A DNA stretch of 64,000 nucleotides. It comes from Lota lota (Eukaryota > Chordata > Actinopteri > Gadiformes > Lotidae). The notes under the pieces are model-generated. The model did no database searches, had not been told where the DNA came from, and worked only from the letters and a program-made list of their open reading frames with translations. Below are positions 1 to 12,169 of this stretch, one piece after another; the stretch's first letter is position 1; the number at the start of each line of letters is the position of its first letter. Location of the stretch: contig JACYXH010000205.1 in the NCBI GenBank assembly GCA_026745465.1, positions 2,095,501 through 2,159,500 of the forward strand, read 5' to 3'. The translations under genes and the position numbers were made by a program.

Positions 1-2528
1 CCCGGAGGTGCGTGTCCAGAAGGTAGGAGGACCCGTGTCAACCAGTGGCTGGTGGAGAAAACAAGAAAAAGCCATCAAACCAGGACACAAACCAGTGCAT
101 TCGCCAACATATGATGTAGGACAGCAACGTATGAGCAGAAAATAAATTACCTTTTCTTCTGAACACCCAAAAAGACCTTCCAGTTGTTAAATTTTCCATA
201 ATTAAAAGGGTTTTTATACACCTGGCAGAGGGAAGGAAACAGAAGATTACATAAGATAAGATGCACTTTATTAATGCCAGACAGGAAATGTGGGTGTCAA
301 AGCTGAAGAAGATAATAAGAAAAAACTAATCACTGTTCTAGCATCCTAGTCCAATGACTCCTTTGGCAAGGGGTGGGCAGATATGAAACAGTGAGTTTTA
401 TGTCTATTATTTTTCCACATCGGCGTCATCACGTCACCTTTCCCCGCTTGGCTAGCCGCTTGGTTTCCTTGAAGTTGATGTGTCTCTCGATACTGGTCTC
501 TCCCCTGGATATGAGGACTGCATGCCAGATGGTCAGGCCTCCCAGGGCCACGCCCACTGTGCTGAGATAACCAATCACAACCGGTGTTACTGTCTGTTAA
601 GCCCAACATTAAGTGTTCTTACTGGCTAAAGACGGCATTGCAGTTAGTATTACCTGGTAAGGACCCACATATAGATGATGCTCTTATGAACCATCCTGTC
701 CCTGAAGGTGTAGGGGGGTGAGGCTGTTTGGTAGTTGGTCTTGGATGAAGAAAAGAACATTAATAATAGCTCCAACCCAAGAGTGTGAGAGTGCGAGTGT
801 GAGTGTATGTGAGTGTGAGTGTGTGACTGAGTGTGTGTGTACCTGACCAGAAGGTAAAATTCCTATGAGAAGTCCCATCCCAGTCACCGGCACCCCTGGC
901 CTTTCCCCATCCATATGCTTAAAGCGCTAAAGCACAACAACCAAGACACGAGCACCCCAGTGTTACACACAGAGACAGCAGTTAGAGAGCGATAGAGAAA
1001 TAAAAAGAACCACAAAGACTGCAGAACAACCACTCAAATTAGCCAGCTAAAGCCCCTAAAATCAAAGATAATATTTAGTGACAATGCTTTTATCCAAAGC
1101 AAATTTGTAAATACATTTCATTGAGGAGCAGGTAGGCTTTGGATGCGCACTCAGGTAGAATGTGGAAATTGGGGTTGAAACCCAGAAGAACCCTACCAAA
1201 CACCATACCCACAAGACTATCTGGCACAAAATACGGTTGCATGTTCACCGGTCTCACCTCTAGAGTATTGTACGCGTCAAGGAAGAGGTTTCTGCCACTG
1301 ATGCTGCAGTACATACAGCCCAGGGCCATGGCAAGGCAGAAGCAGAAGAAGTAACGCTGGTTCAAGTGGCCCACACAATTATTCAACCAGGCTGGAGAGG
1401 GGAGAGTTATGGGAAACCTTTTTGGAAAAACATTATATTGGATTTGAGGGAATACCGGTATATGCCATTTAATGCAGTCTTTTATCCAAAGTGTGTTACA
1501 ATACCAGTGCATACATTGTTAACATGGGTGGCTGCAGTGGGAATCAAACCCATTAACCATGGCAGTGTTAATGCCTTGCTGTACCAGTTGAGTTGCACAA
1601 AAAGGATACGACAATGATGGTCCATTTTCAGAATGCACCTGAAAAACATTACCACATTAAGAAAACGGTTACCATGGGTACTACATTGTCAAAGCAAAGT
1701 GAAATAAAGAAAAATATCCCAATGACTCACCTGTTACAAATGCCACAGTGGTGTGTTCTGGCTGGTTTAGGAATGATGCACTTCTTACAGACAGACACAA
1801 ATGGAATGTCATTTTTCACCTGCGATAGGAAAACCAGGAATTCCAAATGGCAAAAAAGAATGTGTTAACACTAGCTTGGCCCCAGAACAGCCCTGACAGA
1901 CAGAATCCACAGAAGTTTCTTTTTTTTAAACAGGGTTGAAACATCTTACTATAGGAGGATATCCAGGTGCTGTCTTGGTGGCTTTGTAGTAGTGGAAGAC
2001 AATCATGACCAGGTTCCAGTGTCCGTAACAGAGGTGCCACACCACCCACCCTGGGGAGTAGGTGGAGATGACCAGGGGCAGCAGGATCGTGTAGCAGATC
2101 AGCAGGATGGAGCTGGTCAAGACCACCACCAGACACACAAACACCTGACACGCACACATAAACACACACATACACACGACAATTAGATAAGTGCGGCGCC
2201 TTGTGTGAAGAGGTTGATGAGACATAGATTAACACATATGTATGCAATCAGCCCCTTACTGAAAACATTAAACATATACAAACACACACGTACCATCCCA
2301 AACCATCGGGTAATGCGGTCGACTGTCCAGAACACGGGTTCGAATACAGAGTCAAAGACCACATCAGAGTTAGTGAGGGAGTTGTATTGAAGAGACTGAA
2401 GCACCAGCTTCACGTATGGCCACAGCTCCCTCAGACGCACGGGCAGCCTGACCCGGCATTTTCTGGTGCACACCCGCAAACGCAAGCAACACAGCAAGTG
2501 GAGCAGGGAGCTGTGACACCATCTCATC
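1..2528 (-). CDS. zdhhc16: Palmitoyltransferase ZDHHC16 (3' end cut by window edge)
   Basis: Membrane protein S-acyltransferase of the DHHC family; ZDHHC16 members act in ER/Golgi membranes. Exons placed by GT/AG sites with continuous phase: 2294-2528 (ATG at 2527-2525, one base after the acceptor), 1950-2144, 1731-1819, 1610-1638, 1258-1391, 654-739, 438-561, 151-221 and 1-48 (incomplete). The protein reads FEPVFWTVDRITRWFG, then two hydrophobic segments (exon 2), CKKC...PARTHHC, the catalytic DHHC at about residues 179-182, WLNNCVGHLNQRYFF, GETSIERHIN and HWLTRVLLPSG, in the order found in human ZDHHC16. The first coding exon starts at a splice acceptor, so a non-coding 5' exon must lie upstream, probably at 2600-3400. 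The last few dozen residues and the stop are outside the window. mettl18 is transcribed divergently about 0.9 kb away. The identification is firm; exact termini of the long hydrophobic first exon are less so. Confidence 0.93.
241..290 (+). repeat. Possible 3' tail of a fish LINE-type repeat
   Basis: AT-rich stretch with AAGATAAGATGCACTTTATT followed by a short non-coding segment, inside the zdhhc16 intron between 222 and 437. It resembles the 'ataagatacactttattgatcc' tails common in fish LINE/RTE-derived repeats. The fragment is short and the family assignment is from memory. Confidence 0.35.
1083..1150 (+). repeat. Fragment of a dispersed teleost repeat (ttttatccaaag type)
   Basis: Contains CTTTTATCCAAAGCAAATTT and a GAGGAGCAGGTAGG block. 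Both are shared, in order, with the intronic copy at 11180-11330 and, in reverse, with 14095-14230. It lies in the zdhhc16 intron between 740 and 1257. Non-coding and diverged. Confidence 0.6.
1476..1600 (+). repeat. Dispersed teleost SINE-like repeat next to the zdhhc16 micro-exon
   Basis: Begins with TCTTTTATCCAAAGTGTGTT and continues through 'gtgcatacatt...gggtggc...gggaatcaaaccca...ttgctgtaccagttgagttgcac', the layout of a very common teleost dispersed repeat. It fills over half of the 218-bp intron 1392-1609 and ends about 10 bp from the donor of the 29-nt exon. Confidence 0.7.
1610..1638 (-). other. zdhhc16: 29-nt micro-exon encoding the DHHC catalytic motif of zdhhc16
   Basis: On the minus strand a pyrimidine-rich acceptor (tttttcag) precedes G TGC ATT CTG AAA ATG GAC CAT CAT TGT C, followed by the donor gtatcc. 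It joins an upstream exon ending AAC AG and a downstream exon starting CC TGG, giving R-C-I-L-K-M-D-H-H-C-P-W. Without it the frame breaks and the active site is lost. It is too short to appear as an open reading frame, and gene predictors could miss it. Confidence 0.9.
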
Positions 2529-3449
2529 CTGGGTACAGAAAACACACACAACTAAAGAAGAAAAATAAGAGATTCAGTTGAGAGTTTGCAACAGTTACAC
2601 TCTTGTTGGGTCCTCAAGTATAAGGTGTGCATGCTAATTCTTAAAATGTATTGTTTTGCTGGTTTGAAAATTCAATAATTTCAATAAACAATGCGTACAT
2701 GCATTAGAGTGCTCAGTGTTAATGGCTCATCAGTGATAATAGCATTCAGAAGCCTTTTACTCTTTTGAAAGCTACAATCAAGAGAGTCTAGTTATTCTGC
2801 ATTCCAATCGGCATATACAACGGGGTGGAGTGCGGTACACCTTTGGGTGAGCGCAGTCCATGGGATCCACTCAAGGACTTGAGTCAGTGGCAATATATTC
2901 AGCCCGTCAAAATGAATGTTATTATACGAGCAAAGGATTAATGGTGTTAACATAATAGATACATGAATCCCCGAACGATAGGAAAGATTTGCAAATGTAC
3001 AACCACGATCGATGTCACACAAAACGGCATTGTTCCAGCACCTTGTTTACCCACTGGATGATATAAATCGGGGCACTGCTACTCGTCTGTACATTACATG
3101 TACGCTTTCTGTCAGGGAATCCTTACGTTTCTGGGAATCTGAAAAATCCTTAGCATCCGTCGAAGGCATACGAACGAAGAAAAAGCACGATTATCGCCAC
3201 ATATTTGTGTATATGGTATGAACTAGCCCGCTTTTGACAAACCCCTAAATCCTGTCTGTGTGCTGTAGTGTAAGCGCTTGCCAAATGCATGATGGGAAAT
3301 CGAGTCCGGAATAGGTTTTCGCGAATATTATTGTGGGCATTGTAGTTCTTTCATATCTCCCAGTAGCCCACATGTACATGGCTCCGACTATCCTGTCGTG
3401 TCCATATAGCTTATAACTACTCTTCATACGTGTTATTAGTTGGTGTAAA
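2529..3449. promoter_or_regulatory. Divergent upstream region shared by zdhhc16 and mettl18
   Basis: About 920 bp separate the two coding starts, which point away from each other, so both promoters must lie here, with at least one non-coding exon of zdhhc16. I see no TATA box that I would commit to, no strong CpG clustering and no convincing open reading frame. The promoter role is inferred from gene geometry alone. Confidence 0.5.
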
Positions 3450-4740
3450 ATGTCTTTTAGTTTCAACTTTGATGTGCATGCACAATCGGTATATCCAGAA
3501 GACGTGGGAGAAAGTAACGTTAAGACAGACAAAGCTGACATTCCAGCAAAACACGTAAGTCATTAAGTTAGCTCAGTTAAGCGTTTTTCATCTAGGACAC
3601 AATTTTGATACCCAATTGTCATATAAGTGCTCTGCTGTATCTTCCATCACGTTCCATCGTTTATTCTAGCGTTGCTTAACGATGCAAGACGCATAAAAAC
3701 AAATGACATCAACACATGTTTCCCTAACCATTATTACTGTTTATGTTCATCAGTCAACGGATGACTCACCAGCAGCAGAGAATATCAAGGAGGCTGCAGA
3801 GCACTGCCCACCGTCTGACCCCGAATCGCTGCTGGGCGATGCAGTGTCCGAGACCGTTGCTGTGGGTACTCTTCCTCCTCTCCTCTTCCTGAACGAGACC
3901 GTGTTGGAGAAGACGGCCTCGGAGAGAGAGGACGAGGAGAAGATTCTCTCTCGCACCGCAGACCAGAGGTCCGACCTCATCTCCGGCGTGTACGAGGGTG
4001 GCCTGAAGGTGTGGGAGTGCACGTACGACCTCCTGGAGTGGGTGGACAGCGATGGGGAGACGTTTGGCGACAAGAGCGTTCTGGATTTGGGCTGTGGGGC
4101 AGGGCTGCTAGGGATACTGGCTTTGAAAAGAGGTGCCAGCAAGGTCCACTTTCAGGACTACAACAGCACCGTTATAAAACAGCTCACGTTGCCGAATGTA
4201 CTGCTTAACTGCCAAGAGGATGGGCCTGAGGAGGAAGATGGTGGTAGTGACAGTGATGGAGAAGGGAAAGGACATGGGAAGAGGCAAAACTATTCTGAAA
4301 AGGGGAAAGGTGGCGAGAACCAGAATGAGGACCTAAAGGATGGCGCTCCGCCAGTGAAGAAGAGACTCACTGAACCACCTCAGCACTCTGCGCTTCTGGC
4401 CAGGTGTCGTTTCTACTCCGGCGACTGGACCACCTTCCTTGCTTTGGTTGTAAAGGATGAGCCGCCACCAAAGTATGACATTATATTCACCTCTGAGACT
4501 ATCTACAACACAGCGTACTACCCATCACTGCACGAGACTCTCCAGAAACTGCTGGCCCTAGACGGAGTGGTGTACCTGGCCACCAAAGCCCACTACTTTG
4601 GGGTTGGAGGTGGATTGCATCTGTTTGAGCAGTTTGTGGAGCAACAGGGCATTTTCTCCTTGCATCACTTGTGGGATGTCGAGGAAGGGCTGAAAAGACA
4701 TGTGGTGGGCCTGCGTTTCAAAACAGGCAAAACTACTTGA
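3450..4740 (+). CDS. mettl18: Histidine protein methyltransferase 1 homolog (METTL18)
   Basis: SAM-dependent seven-beta-strand methyltransferase. The family member METTL18 methylates a histidine of ribosomal protein uL3 (RPL3). Two coding exons: 3450-3554 (MSFSFNFDVHAQ..., 35 codons, donor gtaagt) and 3754-4740 (acceptor ttcatcag), 363 residues in total, close to the human length. Diagnostic segments are SDLISGVYEGGLKVWECTYDLL, the SAM-binding loop VLDLGCGAGLLG at about residues 144-155, HFQDYN, TSETIYN at about 281-287, and KAHYFGVGGG near the C terminus. An acidic/Lys-rich insert (EEEDGGSDSDGEGKGHGKR) sits in mid-domain, where the human protein also has a low-complexity segment. An ATG at 3703 opens the frame within the intron, but the MSFSFNF start matches the family N terminus (MTFQFNF), so 3450 is preferred. 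Confidence 0.93.
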
Positions 4741-5029
4741 ATTACTTTCTTTCAAACACCCAGTGGGCTTTTTCCTTTTTACGTTACTTCCTCAAGTTGA
4801 TGACAAAATGGGGAAGTTGAGTTGGAGTATTCACCGGATTTGTAAGAGATTACGAAGAATGGTTAAAGAATCGGAAAGTACGCGACATGCCCACTTATAT
4901 TACTGGAAAATGTATATATAAATAATCATGAAATACCATTTTTTATGGCATTTATTTATATATATATATTTATATAAATGTATTATATCAATAACAAAGT
5001 TGTCCTATACTGCCCAAAATGTTTTATAA

Positions 5030-5035
5030 AATAAA
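5030..5035 (+). terminator. Candidate poly(A) signal of mettl18
   Basis: AATAAA lies about 290 nt after the mettl18 stop, in an AT-rich stretch and before a GT-rich array. Position and strand fit. Other AT-rich alternatives exist nearby. Confidence 0.4.
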
Positions 5036-5078
5036 AATGCTGTTTCATCCCTCTCAATTGCTCTGTGGCTATACTTCT

Positions 5079-5216
<138 letters not shown>

Positions 5217-8200
5217 GCCACTAGCTAAAGTGCAGTTGAAAGAGGCCGTTACAGGTCTTTAGATGCATGGGGAAGAGAGAAAGGAAATGGGCTCAGTGAC
5301 CTTTGCAAGTGATTTCCCCAGTGTTCAAACACCAGCATGAAAGCCTGGTTTGTTTCTGAAGTCCAGCACAAAATGTCAATTGCAACTTATCCCATCAGCC
5401 GAAGGATGGAGTTTTTTTTTTTTGTGGATTCTAGAGTCACATCACATTAACAGCAGGTCTCTATACGGTCTCTGTACCTCCTCTCTGGGATTCTTAAGTT
5501 TTCCATGGGGGGTTTTCCATAGGGGGAAGGATTTAGGTCTGACACCAAGGTTTGTTCCTGGGAGCCTATTAGTTGTTTTTGAGTTGATTAAAACTGTTGT
5601 TTAAACTTCTTTCAACTATAAAGACTGTTCTAAGTTTTTTATATGTGAAATACAAAGTGGAATGGATAATCAAAGGTTTATATTTGCATCCATTCTAATG
5701 ACGTTTCTTCCTTGTGTTTTCCCAAGACACATGCATTGTATAATCATATTATAATTTTTCACACACTACAAAGCAAATAGCATTTTTATATCCAGGGGGA
5801 CAACCATCCTGACATACATCGGTTTAATCAAGTGTGCATTTTACTGAGGAAGTGTATTGCGTCATCTTCCAGTAAAGACTGGTTATTCTTCATACCTAAG
5901 CTTCTGTGCAGATAACGCGATGAGGAAATGGCTACATTTACACAGGGCTTACTAAACAATGAAATGGTTTGAATAATAGCTTGAAACTTTCCTAGGAATG
6001 TTTCCCATAGCCCTCTTTGGTTGGGCGTGACTATAGAATTGGTTCTTCTCGGCCACAGCCTATACAGCGTCACGCATGTAGTGCAGTGTATAGATAGAGA
6101 AGATAAAGCCCCTTATTATAAGGATCAATCTTTACACCTGAATAAGTGATCATTCATACACACTTTTAAATGTTTTTTTACACTTTTAAACAGTTGAATG
6201 TCCCAAACCATGTCCTTATAAGCACAGGGATGTACTAAGAGATAAAATAAATTATATTGAGATCCCTTATCGCTATTCATAACACCAGCATGCACTAATA
6301 TGTATTTATTTACACCCACGCTATGTATGTGTATGTGGGTGGATCATTTTCCAAAAATGGCATAACAAACACAGATACCAAATGAAGGCAGTGTGTGTCA
6401 CTATGCATCGCGTCCACTTCATCACTCTCACCCCTCTCAGCAGCTGTCTTTGGCCAGTGGGGGAATTCCTGGTTCCTGCCGTAGACCCTGCCTCCCCACC
6501 TCCACCACCACCCCTTTTACTCTTTATGGGAACAGTGGGCAGGGCCAGTCAGATGGTTTTCCTCAGAAACTATTGTGCGCTGATTCACTGGCGAGGGGGT
6601 GTGCTGCTTACTCCCACTGCTTCCTCCTTACTGGGAAGTGACTGTCAGGTTTACTGTACAGAAGGGGTGTGTAGACAGACACCAGGAGCCCATGGTGTAA
6701 TGCGAAACGTAGTGGTATTTAAGCTACTGGGATTCTGAATATCAGCCCAGAATTCATGTATTCTTCTTCGACACTCACCTTTTTGGACTTGGGAGTACAC
6801 AGGAGCAGACACTGTGTGTTTGAACCGAGAGAGAAAGAGAGCATTACAATGGCATTCACACTGTGGTGACTCTGAAGCATCTTCAAGAACTGAGCACTTT
6901 CAGTTTAACTTTGAGACAACGTGGTCTAGGGAAGACATTGAGGATTCTTGACAGTAAAATTATCAGTGAAGGATTTTGGTAAGTATTTAGGTAATACATA
7001 GCCTGATGCTATTCTCATTGACTGGAAATTTGTTAATATTATCATTCACTTCATAATTATTTATTGAGTTATTAATTCAATAATGAACATTATGACAGGT
7101 TTACGTTAACTGCTTTTGTCTTTAGCATGTTTGGTCTTTCAGGAGTTCTGTTGAAATGGGTTTATTTAAGGGTCTAACCTGATGATAGATAACAGTGAAT
7201 TTCTTGTCACGCAGTTAGCCGGTTGTTTCTCTGTCCTGTTGTTAGAGAGATAGCGGTTTCCTGAAAACCCTCAGGTGTGGCCTTCCTCAAAGTTCCCTGC
7301 TTTAGTGCACGTGTGTCCCCATGAAGGTTTTCCTACACTCATTAAAACAAATGTTTCCTTTGAATGAAACCTAAAGCATCGAGTTCACTCCTAATGGAAA
7401 TATGTTTACTGTAAGACACTTTGCTGAATGTAATGTGTAAGCAATCGCTTAAGAAGTAATTGTTCGGAATCAGGAATTTTCTGTCGACTTTCTACAGTTC
7501 ATAAATAATTGGCTAAACTTCATAACTTAAGCAGTATGATCAGTGATTAAGCAGTTGTGCCTTATCTTGCAGTTGCTACACTGATGAGTCATATCATACA
7601 GAGGAGTATCACTAAGGTCTTGTTCGCCAATTGTATAAGCCCTAGAGGAGTGACTTTCATTTAAAAGATTGTGAAACTTTTCCAGGAATGAACTGGAGTA
7701 GATGGCTTAAATCACCAGATGACACTAAATTAAGTTTTTAGCAGGCCTCCGCAATTGGGTGTTAAGAAGACAGTTACCTATTTTATGACAAATATATCCA
7801 TTTCATGTGAATAAAATGGACCAGCTTTGGGTATGTTAGTAGACCTATTTATGATGTCCTTAAGATTAACTCTACGGGCAAGCCTGATAGGATCAGAAGG
7901 GGAAGTTTGGGTAAGAAAACAAAGACAAAAACAGCAGACTACAGGTGCCCTACTATGAGAACTGAATTCCATAGATGGCTTGTTCATGTATCGTCTATGG
8001 GCTCAGTTCTTTTGGCATGGTACTCATTTGTCACCATATTAACAGCGAGAGATACAAATGATTATGAGGAAAAAAATAATGTATTTCATATAATCCACTT
8101 ACAAGTATATTAACATATATCTGTCTATGATTCTGTTGTGTGGTATTTGTACTAAATAAAATTTTCATTGAACATTTAATTCATTTACAGATAACAATAT

Positions 8201-9588
8201 TACTTGAAAAACTGACAAATCCATTAATAAAAAAGTGTGAAGATGGAAAAGCTTGATATGCTGATTGAATTTATTAATAAAGATTATTAGAAGTATTCAC
8301 TTTGTTTGTGTTCCTAATTCCACCACTACACTCCAAATTATCTCTCTTTGATTAGGTTTCCTGTCAAATCATTCATCATTCACATCTCAACATCTTATGT
8401 TATCAATCCAAACAGGTGTCTAGTTCCACTCTGACCAACTTATAGGCTTTTTTTTAATAACATATGTTGAACAGACACCTAAACAACAGTTTGTTTCAAA
8501 ACTGCTCAAGGCAAAGACGCCAGGCCCAGCACCAATGTGTGACAGAAACAGTGTGAAGATCAGGCCAGAGATAAAAGAGATGCCACATGTGGTGGGTTTG
8601 CATATGAATGTAAATAGTTTATACATAGGGTTTTACATAGGAAAAGGCCCATAGGGAATGTACCACTATAAGCAGATTTCAGGGGATTGCTAGATCATTT
8701 GGAAAGGCTGTTATGGCGTAATGCATAAGTAAGAAAGTCCACACTACCATACTTTCTTACTTTGCCCACACCAAAACCTATATGCTAAAAAAGAGCTTGA
8801 ATGTATTACGTAATTCTTTCATAGCATTATTCAATTTAAGGAACGAGACCATCACCGACTGATATGTAACCATAGAAACGTATCAACCTCCACACATATT
8901 TTATCCTGATGATAAAAATGAGTGTAGGCCCAGACGTTTTGTTTCTCTTTATAAAAGCACCATGTACTCCCCCAACTCTCAACCATTTATTGGTGTTGTA
9001 TCTAAACCCAAACAAAACATTCATTGTGCACATATCACATTTGCAGTAAGGGGAAGAAATTGTGCCTGTATAATACGTTTCCCCCTGCATAAGCAGTCCC
9101 ATCTGCTCACGCACATCAGACATATTGATCAAAATATACACTGATTGGATATGGAGTAGGCCTACAAAGTCTGAGTCCTTGGATTTTACATTCTGAATAA
9201 TATTATATACATCTATGTATGCGTAATTGACAATTTACCAACCAGTAATTACAACTATGTAAGACATACATAATGATATATATATATATGTCGCTTCATA
9301 GTAAGACTAACCGATCATTGGATATACGATCGGTCGCTCAATGATATGGTGTCTTGCGTTTGACCAATTGTTAGCATTTTGCCAGAGCTGCTGAGCAACA
9401 GTCTTGGCCCCGTAGAGCGGAGCGGCGTTTTCCGAAGACATTTCACACTCCTAGATTACATGGTGAAGCCGTTGTTAGAAAGTAATGCGCATTGGTTTGG
9501 CGGAGTCACTAGAATTTGGACGGGAGGAAATATATTTGACTTTACTCTGTTTTCTTAAAGACTGACCACTTATTTCCGAGGCTGTAAC

Positions 9589-10242
9589 ATGGATGAACTA
9601 CGGCCTACCACTGGTGCCCAAACCCACGGGCTTGCGTCAATCTTTCCCCCTGGATTACAAGCCATTTACGGGGAATGCCGGCGTCTCTACCCCGAACAAG
9701 CCAACCCGCTCCAGGTTACAGCAATTGTAAAGTATTGGTAGGTGCCCAGCCATGCAAATGTATACATATTTAATATAATTCGAAAAAGTTATATGCACTA
9801 CTTTTACCAAGCCAACATTGTACACTCGCAAAACGCCACTTTGTTTACGTTAAGTTTAGTTTTCAACGTAACTCATTCACGTCTCCTTACATTCATATTT
9901 ATCGAAATACGTTACGTTTGATTTCCTACACATTGACACGTATCGTGAGATGTCTATACGCGCCTTTTAATGATAAATAAATCAACATAAATGTGCCTCG
10001 TTGTTCTTACAGGTTGGGAGGTCCAGACCCCTTGGACTATATCAGTATGTACAGGAACATAGGAATCCAACCCCAGGATATCCAGGAGCATTGGCACTAT
10101 GTCAGCTTTGGACTAAGTGATCTGTATGGGGACAATAGAGTTCACGAGTAAGTTTGGTTGTGGCCATGACCCTAGAGGGAATATGGGATGGGTTATACTT
10201 GTAATATATATCGATTGTATATAAATCTAGAAATAATATAAA

Positions 10243-10278
<36 letters not shown>

Positions 10279-12128
10279 ATACATTATTTGAGTTGATTTG
10301 GTTAACTAACTGAACGTACATCCATCTAACCATCCATCTTCAAATGGGTTAAGCATGTCGGAAATGCAACATGTTTTAGCATTCACCTCTCACATATCCT
10401 TCACTTGATCATAGAGTTTGTTAGTGTCTTGCATTGCTCACGATTCTCAATGAGTGTATTTTGTTACAGAAGACGAAGTATAGTAGTAACAACCTATTTT
10501 AGCACAGTTTGGGTTAAGGCCTTGACCTAATGGTTTCTAATGAGAAGAAGCCCTAGGTTATCCACCATTGTGAATCATCTGCCATATTCCAATGTAGCAG
10601 GCTTTATGTGTAAATGAATGGGCAGGGTTTTGGGGTTACGGGAACAAGTGAAATAATCTGTATGAGGTCTTGATGAGTCATGCAACCACCTACACAGCTT
10701 TTGGGTGTTTTCTTTCTGATCTATGTGTAACTCTTTATTAGAGTCTAATAATATCCCAAAACATATTTCTTTAATTAAGCTACTAATTGTGAAATGATTA
10801 CTTATTTATTCTTGTGTGGGCATTGTTTGCCATTGGTACTGGTGTAAGCTGCTCTTTTATTAATTTTACTTTTAATTCATTGAATCGTTTTCAATGAATA
10901 ACAACAACTGTGTTTGCTTATTCAGATTCACAGGTTCGGATGGACCCAGCGGGTTTGGCTTTGAGCTGACTTTTCGCCTGAAACGGGAGGTGGGAGAGAC
11001 GGCGCCACCTACCTGGCCGGCTGAACTCATGCAGGGCCTGGCTCGCTACGTTTTCCAGTCTGGTACGAGTGCACATGTTTGAAACCATATAAAGCGGGAC
11101 CACGTACCATGATCGTTCTGAAGGGTTTGCTGTGTATTCAGATTAGCTTCTTGCTCAGGTATTCTTGGTAATCTATTGGATTTTATCCAAAGTGACAGAC
11201 AGTGAATTCAGCTATATGTCGTTAAGGAGCAGGTAGGGGTTAGGCATCTTGCTCAAGGATGGCCACACGTAGACTGGGGACATGGGGATCTAATGCAGTA
11301 CCTATTATCACTGCATTATCCTGCCCTTATATTAGAATATGTTTGTTTTTGCCACCAGAAAAGTCAAAGTGAAATCCTTGGGCTTGCCATTCAGATATTC
11401 TATACACCTTACCTCTTAACCGACCAGGGGCAACCATCTAGTTTAATAGATAACTTTACCTACCGGAATTGGAACAATATGTGTCTTCACAATATGTCTT
11501 CTCACTCACCTCATATACTTTCCATTAGTTAATCTACCACACTGTTGTTAATAAATGATTTTGTTTTAAAGTACAATGCATTCCCAACCTGACCTGGTTG
11601 CCATCATTCAAGGTCTGTCAAACAGGGTCTGTTTGATTCAGTTTATCATCAGTTTATAATCATAATTCCTGCGGGCATTGTTGGTTAAAGCAGATACACC
11701 AGAGTGGGCAGAAGTAAAAGGTTTCAGCCTCAAGCTAGACTTGTCAAATTGTTGAAAAAATGATTGTGGGCTTTGGTTAACTCATAAAACGTTTCAAGGC
11801 AAAATATGTATACAGGTCTAAAATAGAAAATTGAAAATAAAAGCCAGTTTTTTCCTCTGTGCTGCTGTGGGGCTTCGCAGAAATGCTTCTTGCGCTGCAC
11901 CCACTTCATAAATGTTTCAACGACTGACAAGAAAAAAAGCATATGGTTGTTATGAGTCATGTTCGCGATTTATGAACATGTTTGTGAGAAACCCTTAGAA
12001 AACCATACTAAAACCCCTCTAGATGTCTGTTGTGTATACATTAATAGGTGGTTTGGGAGTGAGGGGGGTATTTATTAAGCAGGGAAGCAGAGAAGATGGT
12101 CTTCCTCTCAATCGTTGACCCCCCCCCC

Positions 12129-12169
<41 letters not shown>

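Noticed and set aside
842-905. Extra zdhhc16 exon (frame VTGMGLLIGILPSGQ)
   Set aside because: Joining exon 1258-1391 directly to 654-739 keeps phase and reproduces the mammalian protein (..LE-TNYQTASPPYTFRDRM). The segment has no match and lies next to a GT-rich tract.
3703-4740. Single-exon mettl18 starting at the ATG at 3703
   Set aside because: The first 17 residues of that frame are intronic. The upstream exon at 3450 gives the family-like MSFSFNF start and a good donor/acceptor pair.
6382-6738. 118-codon frame in the mettl18-sufu gap
   Set aside because: It has proline homopolymer runs, no domain, no splice context and no similarity known to me.
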